64,000 nucleotides of DNA from CAZLFQ01 sp964625465 (GCA_964625465.1 CAZVFD010000006.1:1-64000); one strand, 5' to 3'. Counted from the stretch's first letter, positions 35,740 through 45,449 are shown. The notes: generated by a model not told the origin, from the sequence alone. Program-made: numbers and translations.

Positions 35740-35767
35740 AATATATAGGCTTATTTTTGAGAGTCAA
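35740..35767 (-). promoter_or_regulatory. candidate promoter of the ankyrin gene
   Basis: On the minus strand TTGACT (35767-35762) and TATATT (35745-35740) are 16 bases apart, starting six bases below the ppdK stop. The ankyrin ATG is at 35723, leaving a short leader. Confidence 0.5.
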
Positions 35768-35773
35768 TATTGG

Positions 35774-38449
35774 TTACGAATTGGCGCTGAGTTTGTTCCT
35801 AGATGCTATATCGTGGATAGCAGCCTGGGCAGCAGCTAATTTGGCTATAGGTACTCTAAATGGTGAGCACGAGACATAATGCAAACCTGCTTTCTGGAAA
35901 AAGTTAATGGACTCGGGATCTCCTCCATGCTCTCCACAAATTCCAAGTTTGAGATTTGTTTTTTTTTTCAAGCCGCGATCGCATGCAATTTTTACTAATT
36001 CCCCGACTCCAGATTGATCTAATATTGCAAATGGATCATTGTTGAATATTTCGTGCTCTCTATAGCTTTTTAGGAATTTTGCAGAGTCATCGCGGGAAAT
36101 TCCCATGGTGGTTTGAGTTAAATCATTTGTACCAAAGCTGAAAAAATCGGCATGTTCAGCTATCTCTCCAGCTTTTAAAGCTGCTCTTGGGAGCTCTATC
36201 ATTGTGCCAATAGAGAATTTAATTTTTACTCCTTTTTCTTTCATCACTTCTTCTGCTACATTGCTAACTCTGTCTTTCAGAATCTCCAATTCCTTGGTAT
36301 CAAGTATGAAGGGAATCATTACCTCTGGACTCACTCCTTCTTTAATTTCTGCAGCAGCTTCAAAAATGGCTCTAGATTGCATGTCGTAAATTTCTGGATA
36401 GGTTATAGCTAACCTACATCCTCTATGTCCAAGCATCGGGTTGGCCTCACGCAAGTGCTCTAATCTGGATTTTATCCAATCAACGCTGACTTTCAAATCA
36501 TCTGCAAGAATTCTAATCTCTTCATCAGTATTTGGTAGGAATTCATGTAGCGGGGGGTCTAGTAAACGTATTGTAACTGGTAGCCCTTTCATAACCTTAA
36601 ATATTTCTATAAAATCATTGCGTTGAAAAGGAAGAAGTTTTGCAAGCGCAGATTTTCTCTGGGGCAAGTCGTTTGCCAATATCATTTCACGAATTGCAAT
36701 TAATCTTTCGGGGCCAAAGAACATATGTTCTGTTCTACATAGGCCAATGCCCTCTGCTCCAAATTCCCGAGCGACCTTTGCATCATGAGGGTTGTCAGCA
36801 TTAGTTCTTATTTTGAGCTTTCGTAAGTTATCGGCCCATAACATGATTTGATCAAAATCGGATGAGAGAGACGAGGCTATAGTTGGAACAGAGCCTTGAA
36901 GAATTTCTCCATTGCTTCCATTTATAGTAATCATGTCACCAGCTTTAATAATATTTTCGCCGATTTTCATTTCTTCATTTTCAAAATCTATATCTATTTG
37001 AGATGCTCCAGTTATACATGGCTTGCCCATTCCTCTAGCAACTACAGCGGCGTGCGATGTCATCCCGCCATGTACAGTTAGTACGCCTTGGGCAACGCTC
37101 ATACCAGATATATCTTCAGGACTGGTTTCGTTCCTAACTAAAATTACTTTATTTTCTTTTGACTTCTTTTCTGCATCCTTTGGTGAAAAAACAACTTTTC
37201 CTGATGCTGCTCCAGGTGAGGCAGGCAGTCCTTTCGTCAAAACTATGTTCTTAGCTTTAGGATCAAGTGTAGGATGAAGCAGTTGATCAAGTGAGTTTGC
37301 ATCAATTCTTGTAATTGCCTGTTCTACAGATATGATTTCTTCGTTTACCATATCTACCGCAATTTTAATGGCTGCTTTTGCAGTACGTTTTCCGTTGCGG
37401 CATTGAAGCATCCACAGCTTGCCGTCTTGCACGGTGAACTCAATATCCTGCATGTCTTTGAAATGATCTTCCAATTTTTTAGCAACTTCATGAAGTTGCT
37501 TGAATACATCTGGCATTAATTCTTCTAGAGAGTCTTTTTCGGAAAAATTATATTCTTTTGCTGCTTTAGTTATCTGATGCGGTGTCCTGATTCCAGCAAC
37601 TACATCTTCACCTTGTGCATTGGGCAAGAATTCACCGTAAAAAGAATGTTCTCCTGTGGATGGGTTACGAGTGAAACATACCCCAGTTGCACTATTGTCA
37701 TTTAGATTGCCAAAAACCATGCTTTGCACATTGACAGCAGTTCCCCAACTTTCTGGGATGTTGTAAATCTCACGGTATTTGATGGCGCGATCATTTTTCC
37801 AAGATTTAAATACTGCAGTTATAGCTCCCCAAAGTTGTGCGTTTACATCTTGCGGAAATTCTTTTTTATGTTCCCTAATGGTTTCTTTGTATTTAGAGAT
37901 AAGGTTTTTTAAGTCCGCAGCTGTTAGTTGATTATCTGAGTGATAGTTGTGGGATAGTTTTAAGTCCGATAATAAATTGTCAAAATTATGGTGATCTATG
38001 CCTAAAACAACGTTTGAGTACATCTGAATTAGTCGTCGGTAACTATCGTAGGCAAAGCGTGGATTAGATGTCATTGTTGCAAGGCCTTCTACGGTTACAT
38101 CATTAAGACCTACGTTTAGGATTGTATCCATCATTCCTGGCATAGAAGCTCTTGCGCCAGACCTTACAGATAACAGTAAGGGCTTGTTTTTATCACCAAA
38201 CTTCAAGTTTAAAGAATTTTCAATTTCAGACAGGTTTTTCGTTGCTTGGTTTATTATTGAAGGATCTAACTCTTGCCGACTTTTATAGTATTGTGTGCAT
38301 GCATCTGTAGTGATTGTAAATCCAAGTGGGACTGGTAGGCCAATACGCGACATTTCCGCTAAACTCGCTCCTTTGCCCCCAAGCAAATCTCTCATTTCAC
38401 CTTTACCTTCGGCACTTCCATTGCCAAATGAATATACCCACTTGTGCAT
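35774..38449 (-). CDS. ppdK: pyruvate, phosphate dikinase
   Basis: PPDK interconverts pyruvate, ATP and phosphate with phosphoenolpyruvate, AMP and pyrophosphate. The full three-domain layout is seen: ATP-grasp nucleotide domain (DLLGGKGASLAEMSRIGLPV near the start), the phospho-His domain (GVLTVHGGMTSHAAVVARGM, catalytic His) and the PEP/pyruvate TIM barrel (GAEGIGLCRTEHMFF, ICGEHGGDP, FSFGTNDLTQTTMG). About 891 residues, normal. ATG at 38449 is preferred to a TTG five codons earlier. In many intracellular alphaproteobacteria it serves gluconeogenesis or PPi-linked energy metabolism. Confidence 0.95.
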   Translation of the reverse strand: MHKWVYSFGNGSAEGKGEMRDLLGGKGASLAEMSRIGLPVPLGFTITTDACTQYYKSRQELDPSIINQATKNLSEIENSLNLKFGDKNKPLLLSVRSGARASMPGMMDTILNVGLNDVTVEGLATMTSNPRFAYDSYRRLIQMYSNVVLGIDHHNFDNLLSDLKLSHNYHSDNQLTAADLKNLISKYKETIREHKKEFPQDVNAQLWGAITAVFKSWKNDRAIKYREIYNIPESWGTAVNVQSMVFGNLNDNSATGVCFTRNPSTGEHSFYGEFLPNAQGEDVVAGIRTPHQITKAAKEYNFSEKDSLEELMPDVFKQLHEVAKKLEDHFKDMQDIEFTVQDGKLWMLQCRNGKRTAKAAIKIAVDMVNEEIISVEQAITRIDANSLDQLLHPTLDPKAKNIVLTKGLPASPGAASGKVVFSPKDAEKKSKENKVILVRNETSPEDISGMSVAQGVLTVHGGMTSHAAVVARGMGKPCITGASQIDIDFENEEMKIGENIIKAGDMITINGSNGEILQGSVPTIASSLSSDFDQIMLWADNLRKLKIRTNADNPHDAKVAREFGAEGIGLCRTEHMFFGPERLIAIREMILANDLPQRKSALAKLLPFQRNDFIEIFKVMKGLPVTIRLLDPPLHEFLPNTDEEIRILADDLKVSVDWIKSRLEHLREANPMLGHRGCRLAITYPEIYDMQSRAIFEAAAEIKEGVSPEVMIPFILDTKELEILKDRVSNVAEEVMKEKGVKIKFSIGTMIELPRAALKAGEIAEHADFFSFGTNDLTQTTMGISRDDSAKFLKSYREHEIFNNDPFAILDQSGVGELVKIACDRGLKKKTNLKLGICGEHGGDPESINFFQKAGLHYVSCSPFRVPIAKLAAAQAAIHDIASRNKLSANS

Positions 38450-38557
38450 CTTTTTATCCAACAAAAATATGTGCAGTTACTTGGACTATAGCACCAAAAT
38501 TTCTTTCCTGTAACAAAAGTTTAACTATGCAGTTGTTATTCTATGGAAGTATAGGTA

Positions 38558-39508
38558 TTACACCTTAATTAATACAGAGCCCCAAGTCATGCCTGCGCCG
38601 ATTCCACTCATTACTATAGTTTGGTCAGATTTGATCTTGCCAAGATTTTTGTAATGGCAAAAGGCTAGGGGAATTGAGGCAGCTGAAGTATTGGCATGAA
38701 TATCTACAGTTGAAATAACTTTCTCTTCTGGAGAGTTTAATCTAGTTGCAACTGCAGATAAAATTCTTTGATTTGCCTGATGTGGTAAAACCCAGTCTAT
38801 ATCTTTTATGTCGTTTTTTTCTAATATTGCTTTGATGCTTGAAGACATGCTGTCCACAGCCATTTTGAAAACTTCTTTGCCATTCATTTCTATTTTGGCA
38901 TCCATGTTACCTTTTGAGATGCCACCGCATATTTTAAGTATGTCAGAAGTACTGCTATCAGCTTGCAGCGAACAATCAATTATACCTTTATCATTTGATG
39001 CTTCTAAAATGAAAACGCCAGCTCCATCACCAAACAATACGCAGGTTGCACGATCTTTCCAGTCGAGAACTCTGGACATTGTCTCTGCGCCAACTACAGC
39101 AATTCTTTTTGCCATTCCGTTTTTGATCAAGCTGTCTGCTACAGTAAGCGCATAAATAAATCCTGCACAAACAGCGTTTATATCAAATGCAAAGCCTTTA
39201 TGAATGCCTAATTTATTTTGGGTATTAATTGCTGTAGATGGGAAGATTACATCTGGTGTAGTCGTTGCTACGATAATTCCATCTAGAGATTGTAAATCAA
39301 TCCCCGAATTTCGAATAGCCTCTGCTGCAAGGTCTGAAGTAACTTGGTTCTCAGCTGCAATGTATCTTTGTTTAATGCCAGTACGGGTTGTAATCCATTC
39401 ATCACTTGTATCTAATGCTGGATCAAGTTCCGTGTTCTTTACCAGATTTTTAGGAAGATAACTCCCTGTTGCTATTATTTTAGAATGTTTGGGAGATAGA
39501 CTGTTCAT
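38558..39508 (-). CDS. fabH: beta-ketoacyl-ACP synthase III
   Basis: FabH starts fatty-acid chains by condensing acetyl-CoA with malonyl-ACP. Marks: SDEWITTRTGIKQRYIA, active Cys in FDINAVCAGFIYALTVA, active His in WVLPHQANQRIL, active Asn in DIHANTSAASIPLA. Length about 316 is normal. The ATG at 39508 is taken rather than a TTG that would overlap plsX. It is the last gene of rpmF-plsX-fabH, a widespread lipid/ribosome cluster. Confidence 0.95.
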   Translation of the reverse strand: MNSLSPKHSKIIATGSYLPKNLVKNTELDPALDTSDEWITTRTGIKQRYIAAENQVTSDLAAEAIRNSGIDLQSLDGIIVATTTPDVIFPSTAINTQNKLGIHKGFAFDINAVCAGFIYALTVADSLIKNGMAKRIAVVGAETMSRVLDWKDRATCVLFGDGAGVFILEASNDKGIIDCSLQADSSTSDILKICGGISKGNMDAKIEMNGKEVFKMAVDSMSSSIKAILEKNDIKDIDWVLPHQANQRILSAVATRLNSPEEKVISTVDIHANTSAASIPLAFCHYKNLGKIKSDQTIVMSGIGAGMTWGSVLIKV

Positions 39509-39512
39509 ATGG

Positions 39513-40577
39513 CTATTCAAACCCAAGTTTATGTTTGATTTTATTAATTAACGATTCATTAGTGCTTTCAAGTTCATGAAGTTGCGTTAATAACTGGGAA
39601 ATTTCTTTGTTAATATCTTGTTTCACTAATTTAATAGTGACATCAAGCGCGTTTGCGAAACCTTTATGTTCAGAAGAGCCGTGGCTTTTTACGACGATTC
39701 CGTCTACACCAACAAACATCGCGCCATTATAATTACGAGGGTCAACTTGACCTAAAACTTTGCGGAGGCTTTTTCTCGCCATTAGCCCACCAAGTTTGGC
39801 AAAAAAGTTACTATTGAATGATTCTTTAATGATTTCTCTGCACATTTTAGCTGTGCCTTCAGCAACTTTAATTGCGATGTTTCCAGAAAAGCCATCAGTA
39901 ACCACTACATCAACCGTACCTTTTGTAATATCGTAACCTTCAATGTGGCCATAAAAGTTTAAGCCGCTTTGTTTCAGCATTTCATAGGTTTTTTTCTCAA
40001 CGTCTCTACCTTTGTATTCTTCTGTGCCTACATTTAGTATTCCAATAGACGGTCTATCTTTTTTTAAGACAGCGCGTGCATACGAGTGCCCCATAAGTGC
40101 AAATTGGAACAGATTGATTGGGTCACAATCAGAGTTCGCTCCTAAGTCAAGAATAACGCATCCACCTTTTAGGTTTGGAAATATGTTCACAATAGCTGGG
40201 CGTTTCACATTGTGTAGGCTGCCTAAGATCATTTTAGACATAACCATCAATGCTCCAGTATTCCCTCCAGAAATGCACGCATGAGCTTCGCCGTTTTTTA
40301 CAGCTTGAATAGCTTTGTACATGCTTGAATCTTTGCCAGTCTTTAATGCTTTGATCGGCTGTTCATCATCTGATACCGCCTTTGGGGTATGGATTATTTC
40401 AACTCTATCTTTGCTGTGTTCTTTAGGGATGTATGTTTTGTGAATTCGTTCTAGATCACCAAAAATCTTGAAATAGACATTGTCGTGAGTTTGCAGAGAT
40501 TTTTCAACAGCGTCCATAACACAGTGAGGGGCATTAGCCCCCCCCATTGCATCAACACTGATGATAATTTTATCCAT
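39513..40577 (-). CDS. plsX: phosphate acyltransferase PlsX
   Basis: PlsX makes acyl-phosphate from acyl-ACP for phospholipid synthesis. The 354-residue protein begins IISVDAMGGANAPHCVMDAV and contains ISGGNTGALMVMSKMILG, GCVILDLGANSDCDP, GILNVGTEEYKGRD and VVVTDGFSGNIAIKVAEG, all family landmarks. It lies five bases after rpmF and four before the fabH start, in one operon. Confidence 0.95.
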   Translation of the reverse strand: MDKIIISVDAMGGANAPHCVMDAVEKSLQTHDNVYFKIFGDLERIHKTYIPKEHSKDRVEIIHTPKAVSDDEQPIKALKTGKDSSMYKAIQAVKNGEAHACISGGNTGALMVMSKMILGSLHNVKRPAIVNIFPNLKGGCVILDLGANSDCDPINLFQFALMGHSYARAVLKKDRPSIGILNVGTEEYKGRDVEKKTYEMLKQSGLNFYGHIEGYDITKGTVDVVVTDGFSGNIAIKVAEGTAKMCREIIKESFNSNFFAKLGGLMARKSLRKVLGQVDPRNYNGAMFVGVDGIVVKSHGSSEHKGFANALDVTIKLVKQDINKEISQLLTQLHELESTNESLINKIKHKLGFE

Positions 40578-40582
40578 AGCTA

Positions 40583-40816
40583 TTAAGCTTGGGTTGCTAC
40601 TTCCGCTGCTTGTTCAGAAGCTTCTGCCTTAGCTAATTTAGATTTAGGCTTGAATACTTCTCTACCATTATATGTGCCGTCTTTTAAAGAAACGTGATGA
40701 GACAATTTTGGCTCTCCACTTTCCTTATCAAACACGATGTTAAGTCTGCTTAAAGAGTCATGGGCTCTTCTATTTCCTCTTCTTGAAGGGGTGGTTTTCC
40801 GCTTAGGTACTGCCAT
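40583..40816 (-). CDS. rpmF: 50S ribosomal protein L32
   Basis: The N-terminus MAVPKRKTTPSRRGNRRAHD is diagnostic for L32. The start is set there (40816), not at the frame's earlier start. The 77-residue length is slightly longer than the minimal protein because of an Ala/Glu/Lys tail (KAEASEQAAEVATQA), as in other alphaproteobacteria. No zinc Cys pairs are seen. It heads the rpmF-plsX-fabH operon. Confidence 0.95.
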   Translation of the reverse strand: MAVPKRKTTPSRRGNRRAHDSLSRLNIVFDKESGEPKLSHHVSLKDGTYNGREVFKPKSKLAKAEASEQAAEVATQA

Positions 40817-40929
40817 TTTAGTTATCCGATAGTTAATTATAGAAGGGATACTACTATATATGTTCAATAAAATCTAGCGTTTTTGTCTAGGAAGGTATCC
40901 TATATTTTTTAGACATTGTAATATTTCTG

Positions 40930-40950
40930 TAACATTTGTGTGTTATAATT
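40930..40950 (+). promoter_or_regulatory. extended -10 promoter shared with gene at 47587
   Basis: TAACATTTGTG, then TG, one base and TATAAT (40944-40949) form an extended -10 promoter 31 bases before the ATG at 40981. The same 21 bases, with one difference, are found at 47531-47551. No good -35 box is present, as expected of extended -10 promoters. Confidence 0.6.
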
Positions 40951-40980
40951 GGTTGCGGAAAAGATCAAAAGGGATGAAAA

Positions 40981-41964
40981 ATGCAAGAAAAGAGACGGGT
41001 TCTTATAAATTGTTTAGATTTGGATGGTACTCTTATAGAAACTGATAATCTATGGGTTAAGTTTCAAGAAGAAATGGCTAACCAAATTAATAATGATGTA
41101 AGCCTTATCAAATTATGGGATAGTTGGTTAAAGAACCATCTTGTTAAGCCAGGTGAAGACCTTGAAAGTTTGATATCTCGATATGTAATTGACTCGCCTA
41201 ATGGAAAGCTTGCAAAGGCAATTAAGCATGCTTTGTCTTTAGGAGATAAATTTGCAGTTGTTACATTTAATAAATCAACAAACTATGTTAAATTTACACT
41301 TGCTTTAATGGGACTTACCAAAGAAGAAATAGATAAAGTCTTTATAAGATGCAGGGACTCTGACGATTGTCCAGATGATAAAAATGGATATATAATGGAA
41401 GCAGTGGCTCATTTTGGATGTCTTGAAATAATAGAAGCAGCAGAGGAGGATGAAAGTAAATTAAAAGATCCTAGTTATCCATACATATCATTACTAGATG
41501 ACAGTCCTGATAATTGCGATATTGCTGAGGGAATCGGCATAAGTAGTTTCTTTGTTCAACGTGCTAATAGGACTGGTCATATTAGAGTTTATTGCGATTC
41601 TATACACGGGGATGATCAAGATTACCTAAAAGTTACACTACCTACGGCAGCCGAGCGCTTTGCGCTTGGTAAATCATTAGTAGAAATAGCGCAACAAGTA
41701 CAAGCAACGCCAGTTGCTATGCCGTCGATAGTTCAGCAACTTGTTGCCCAAGTTAATGTTTTGCAAGCTCCGTCTGAGGGAAACGAAAATTCTAAGAAAA
41801 GAAAGCTGGATAAAATCAATGACGTGAATGCTTCAACAGCTCCAGTTTCACTTCTTCGCACTGACGAAACTTTAGATCCAGTTGTTGAGACTTCAACAAA
41901 TGTTGTGAAAAAAACTAGAAAGATGAATAGAATTAATAGTGAGGCAAAGGTTTTATCATTTTAA
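40981..41964 (+). CDS. HAD-like hydrolase with basic, NLS-like C-terminal tail
   Basis: The first 220 residues show haloacid-dehalogenase motifs: motif I LDLDGTLIETD (D13, D15), motif II-like AVVTFNKS, and motif IV SLLDDSPDNCD. The substrate is unknown. The last 90 residues are disordered-looking and carry two basic clusters, SKKRKLDK (KKRK at 272-275) and VKKTRKMNR (about 309-317), resembling classical nuclear localisation signals. There is no signal peptide. The promoter is nearly identical to that of the orphan at 47587. A host-directed phosphatase is an attractive guess, not shown. Confidence 0.6.
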   Translation: MQEKRRVLINCLDLDGTLIETDNLWVKFQEEMANQINNDVSLIKLWDSWLKNHLVKPGEDLESLISRYVIDSPNGKLAKAIKHALSLGDKFAVVTFNKSTNYVKFTLALMGLTKEEIDKVFIRCRDSDDCPDDKNGYIMEAVAHFGCLEIIEAAEEDESKLKDPSYPYISLLDDSPDNCDIAEGIGISSFFVQRANRTGHIRVYCDSIHGDDQDYLKVTLPTAAERFALGKSLVEIAQQVQATPVAMPSIVQQLVAQVNVLQAPSEGNENSKKRKLDKINDVNASTAPVSLLRTDETLDPVVETSTNVVKKTRKMNRINSEAKVLSF

Positions 41965-42004
41965 CGATCTGTAGACTTTGCATAAAACCATAAACAGAGG
42001 GAAG

Positions 42005-42319
42005 ATGAGAGTTTATCAACTAAGAGAAAGTTGTGAATTTTACTTAATTGCAGGCGAGCACGTTAGAATTGTAATTTCAGAAAAAGATTATAGCATCTTA
42101 TGTTCTAATGCAGAAGGCCTGCTTGTAAGAAAATTTGCGGATATAGGTAATGTATTTCTCGTATATAAAGATAATAAAGCGTTTATATGTAGTGCTAGTA
42201 CAGCGATGGGAAGTTTGCTCATGTCCAGTGAATTGGAGTCAAGAATGATGATTTGTGGATTAATTGCCTCACATATCATACAATATTGTTACGCTGAGGG
42301 GCGCACTCTTGCCCGTTAA
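42005..42319 (+). CDS. small orphan protein
   Basis: This 104-residue protein (MRVYQLRESCEFYLIAGE at the start, IIQYCYAEGRTLAR at the end) has no recognised domain and no membrane helix. ATG at 42005 follows GAGGGAAG; the longer reading uses TTG without a site. It follows the HAD-like gene by 40 bases with no obvious terminator between, so may be co-transcribed. Confidence 0.45.
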   Translation: MRVYQLRESCEFYLIAGEHVRIVISEKDYSILCSNAEGLLVRKFADIGNVFLVYKDNKAFICSASTAMGSLLMSSELESRMMICGLIASHIIQYCYAEGRTLAR

Positions 42320-42386
42320 ATAAATGTATAGAATAAATAGATTTTTAGGTGCATAATGCGCGTGAATTCTAATCCATGGGGATGAA

Positions 42387-43394
42387 ATGTCGTATAATAT
42401 AGCTATTGTGGGCGCTACTGGTAATGTTGGGCGCGAAATATTGAATATTTTAAGTGAGAGAGAATTCCCAGTAAAAAATGTTTACGGAGTAGCATCTGAT
42501 AAATCTAAAGGTAAACAAATAAGTTTTGGTGATAAAACAATAGTAGTTGAATCATTAAGAACGTTTGATTTTTCAAAAGTAGATCTGTGCCTATTCTCTC
42601 CTGGGTCTGAGGTATCAAAAGAATACGCTCCTAAAGCGGCAAAGCATTCGGTGGTCATCGATAATACATCATATTTCAGAATGCAGAAAGATGTACCTTT
42701 GATCGTTCCAGAAGTAAATTTAGATCAGTTAAAGAATTATAAAACGCGCAATATTGTTGCGAATCCAAATTGTGCTGTCCTGCAGCTTGTTGTCGCTTTG
42801 AAGCCTTTACATGAGATTGCAAAAATTAAACGAGTTGTTGTGACAACATTTCAATCTGTGTCTGGAGCTGGAAAATCAGCTATGGACGAATTGTATGCCC
42901 AAACTAAAAGCAAGTTTATGAATGATAATATGCCGCCAATAAAATTTCCTAAACAGATTGCGTTCAATATTATCCCGCAAATTGGTGATTTTGAGGAAGA
43001 TGGATACACAGGTGAAGAGACAAAAGTTATTAACGAGCTGAAAAAAATCCTCGATCCAAATATTGAAGTAACATCGACTTGCGTAAGAATCCCAGTGTTT
43101 ATAGGGCATAGCGAATCAGTAAATGTTGAATTTGAAAATCCAATTACCGTTGCAGAAGCCACTCGTGCACTGAAAAAAGCAAAAGGTGTACAGGTACTCG
43201 ATGGTGGGAAAAATGTTAAATATACCACGCCAATTGAGGCTGTTGGAGAGGATGATGTATTTGTTTCTAGAATTAGAGAAGACAAAAGTGTAAAAAATGG
43301 TTTAAACTTATGGGTAGTTTCTGATAATCTACGTAAAGGAGCTGCTCTAAATGCTGTGCAAATAGCTGAGGAGCTTATTAAAAACTATATTTAA
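42387..43394 (+). CDS. asd: aspartate-semialdehyde dehydrogenase
   Basis: Asd reduces aspartyl phosphate to the semialdehyde, feeding diaminopimelate (peptidoglycan), Lys, Thr and Met. The 335 residues include NAD(P)-binding VGATGNVGREIL, active-site IVANPNCAVLQLV (Cys), TFQSVSGAGKSAMDEL and the catalytic-His region CVRIPVFIGHSESVNVEF. GGGGA precedes the ATG by 4 bases. Its presence suits a bacterium with a peptidoglycan wall, as nagZ and ampG-like genes also suggest. Confidence 0.95.
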   Translation: MSYNIAIVGATGNVGREILNILSEREFPVKNVYGVASDKSKGKQISFGDKTIVVESLRTFDFSKVDLCLFSPGSEVSKEYAPKAAKHSVVIDNTSYFRMQKDVPLIVPEVNLDQLKNYKTRNIVANPNCAVLQLVVALKPLHEIAKIKRVVVTTFQSVSGAGKSAMDELYAQTKSKFMNDNMPPIKFPKQIAFNIIPQIGDFEEDGYTGEETKVINELKKILDPNIEVTSTCVRIPVFIGHSESVNVEFENPITVAEATRALKKAKGVQVLDGGKNVKYTTPIEAVGEDDVFVSRIREDKSVKNGLNLWVVSDNLRKGAALNAVQIAEELIKNYI

Positions 43395-43407
43395 CCAATT
43401 AGGTTTA

Positions 43408-44604
43408 ATGGCACAAAGAAAAACGTATTTTTTGCTTCAAGTTGCTTTGTTTGTTCTGTGGAGTGATGTTGCTTACTCACAAGAGCAGCAAAAAGGTGAG
43501 AACAAAGTAGATCAAACATCTTCAACATATACGCGTGAGGATGTAATAAAGTACATAATTGATAAGAGAAATAAAAATTTATCATTAAAATTTGACATTG
43601 ATTTTAACAGAAACTTATCTGGATTAGATCTTAAAGACTTGGATCTAAGAGGTGCACAATTCCTAGGGGTAAACTTGTCTGGAAGTGATTTAAGCGGTTC
43701 AAATTTATCAGGTGCTTATGTTGAGAAAGCAAACCTTAAAGGTGCAAAGTTAATTGGTGTTAATCTTTCCGATGCCAGCGTTGCTGCGTCCGATCTCAGT
43801 GGGGCAGATTTATCTAAATCAAAAATTACTAATCTTTATGCAGAATCTGCAGATTTGACTGGTGCTATATTAGTAGACACCGTGGGAGACGATGCAAACT
43901 TCAATGCTGCTAAACTGGAAGGAGCAAATTTATCGGGAAGTAAACTACAAGGAGGTGAATTTTCTGGTGCAAATCTGAAAAATGCCAAAGGTGAAAAGGC
44001 ATCTTTGAAATTCTCGAATTTTTCTCAAGCTGATCTTAATGCTGCAAATTTTGCAGGTGCAGATTTTTATAGTGCTAACTTTCCATTAGCTGATTTAACA
44101 AATTCTATATTTTCTAAGGCTAGTGTTTTCGGTGCCAATTTGAGAAAAGCAAAGATTAATGAAGCAACTTGGGATGGGGTTTATTCTGAGGGTGCAGATT
44201 TTTCAGCTGCAGAAATGATAGGTATTAATTTAACTGGGGCTAACTTGGCAGATGCCCTTATGAAAGGCGTTAATTTAACTAAAGCAAACATGACCGTGAC
44301 AAATATCGATGGTACGGAGATTACAGATTCAAATTTGGATTCAGTGGATATGTCATCTGTGGTCGTGAAAGAAGGGAATTTTTCAAATTCATCGCTTAAA
44401 GGGGTTTTGATTGATAGAGGATTTATCAAGGGTGCGAATTTTACATCTGTAGATTTTACTGGTGCATCTATCTCCAATACAACAATGCAATTTATCCATA
44501 TGGGCAATTCAAATACTCAGAATATGACTGTGAATAATAATAGCATTTCTAAAGTTAGAGGTGCGACAGACTTACAAAAGGCTCAACTGTCTATTATGGA
44601 TTAG
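43408..44604 (+). CDS. secreted pentapeptide-repeat protein
   Basis: A signal peptide (RKTYFLLQVALFVLWSDVAYS) is followed by about 330 residues of A(D/N)Lxx-type pentapeptide repeats, for example LSGSDLSGSNLSGAYV, ADLTGAILV and ANLSGSKLQG. These fold into a right-handed quadrilateral beta-helix. The repeats begin near residue 70 and run almost to the end. It should be periplasmic or outside the cell. Its function cannot be told from the repeats. It begins 13 bases after asd and may share its transcript. Confidence 0.8.
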   Translation: MAQRKTYFLLQVALFVLWSDVAYSQEQQKGENKVDQTSSTYTREDVIKYIIDKRNKNLSLKFDIDFNRNLSGLDLKDLDLRGAQFLGVNLSGSDLSGSNLSGAYVEKANLKGAKLIGVNLSDASVAASDLSGADLSKSKITNLYAESADLTGAILVDTVGDDANFNAAKLEGANLSGSKLQGGEFSGANLKNAKGEKASLKFSNFSQADLNAANFAGADFYSANFPLADLTNSIFSKASVFGANLRKAKINEATWDGVYSEGADFSAAEMIGINLTGANLADALMKGVNLTKANMTVTNIDGTEITDSNLDSVDMSSVVVKEGNFSNSSLKGVLIDRGFIKGANFTSVDFTGASISNTTMQFIHMGNSNTQNMTVNNNSISKVRGATDLQKAQLSIMD

Positions 44605-44628
44605 GCCAGTTACGCTCAGTTTTCAAAA

Positions 44629-45291
44629 TTAATAAGACTTAATTTGTGAGTATTTATATTCGCTGCTGACTAGAAGTTTTGCTGCCATATACACCATAAT
44701 AGATGAGAATAGACTTAGGCCATTAAAGAATGCATCTAAGCCAATAATTGCATCATCAACACCAACGGCTAATTGCCTTACTATCAATGCTAAAAATGTT
44801 GTAAAGATTCCGAGAACACCAAAGGCAACCTCCTTATCCCATTTGCGGTAAAATTGTATAACCAGAGAAAATAAGAAAAATATAAGACCAATTGAATTAT
44901 GGATTAGTACAACAAAGAAGTTACTTTCAACAAAAGCTATATAACAACAAAGTGCACCAAACAGAGAATAAGCTAATCTATATATGTTTTTCCTAGTTTT
45001 CTTTATACAGACTAATCTCGCTCCAAGATTCCATGAAGCCAAACCTGAGATTCCAAGTATTATATAGCAAAATTGTTCAATAACCCTGTTTTCTAAACTT
45101 AAGCTAGGTGGGTAAAGATCTCCTAAACCTTTAGCTATACTTGAAGATGCAACCGAAATGAAAAATAGGGCAAACCAAACAGTAAAGGTTTTTCTTTGCC
45201 TTAATACAGTTTCCTTTAATACCCAATATGCGAACAGAAAGTTTAAACCTGAAACAATCGCATCCGCAAAAATGCTTCCAAGGCTATACAT
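44629..45291 (-). CDS. multi-pass membrane protein (DUF6962-like, tentative)
   Basis: About seven hydrophobic helices fill this 220-residue protein (for example FADAIVSGLNFLFAYWVLK, FTVWFALFFISVASSSIA, FFVVLIHNSIGLIFFLFSLV). It resembles small polytopic proteins of unknown role; the DUF6962 assignment is from memory and weak. It converges with the pentapeptide-repeat gene. Confidence 0.5.
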   Translation of the reverse strand: MYSLGSIFADAIVSGLNFLFAYWVLKETVLRQRKTFTVWFALFFISVASSSIAKGLGDLYPPSLSLENRVIEQFCYIILGISGLASWNLGARLVCIKKTRKNIYRLAYSLFGALCCYIAFVESNFFVVLIHNSIGLIFFLFSLVIQFYRKWDKEVAFGVLGIFTTFLALIVRQLAVGVDDAIIGLDAFFNGLSLFSSIMVYMAAKLLVSSEYKYSQIKSY

Positions 45292-45397
45292 AAGCCTATA
45301 TTTTATTCCCCTCCAAGTTAAAGGCTAGCACTCTTTTTTTTTGGCTGCAAGAGCTTTTGTAATGGCCAAAAATGGGATGAAATCACTAAAATAATTG

Positions 45398-45425
45398 TTG
45401 CAAACGCCAAACTAATAGGTATATT
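45398..45425 (+). promoter_or_regulatory. promoter of tRNA-Gln
   Basis: TTGCAA (45398-45403) and TATATT (45420-45425) with a 16-base spacer end 24 bases before the tRNA. It is the only good match in the 158-base gap upstream of the tRNA. Confidence 0.55.
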
Positions 45426-45449
45426 CATCCACACAATATTCTTATATGT

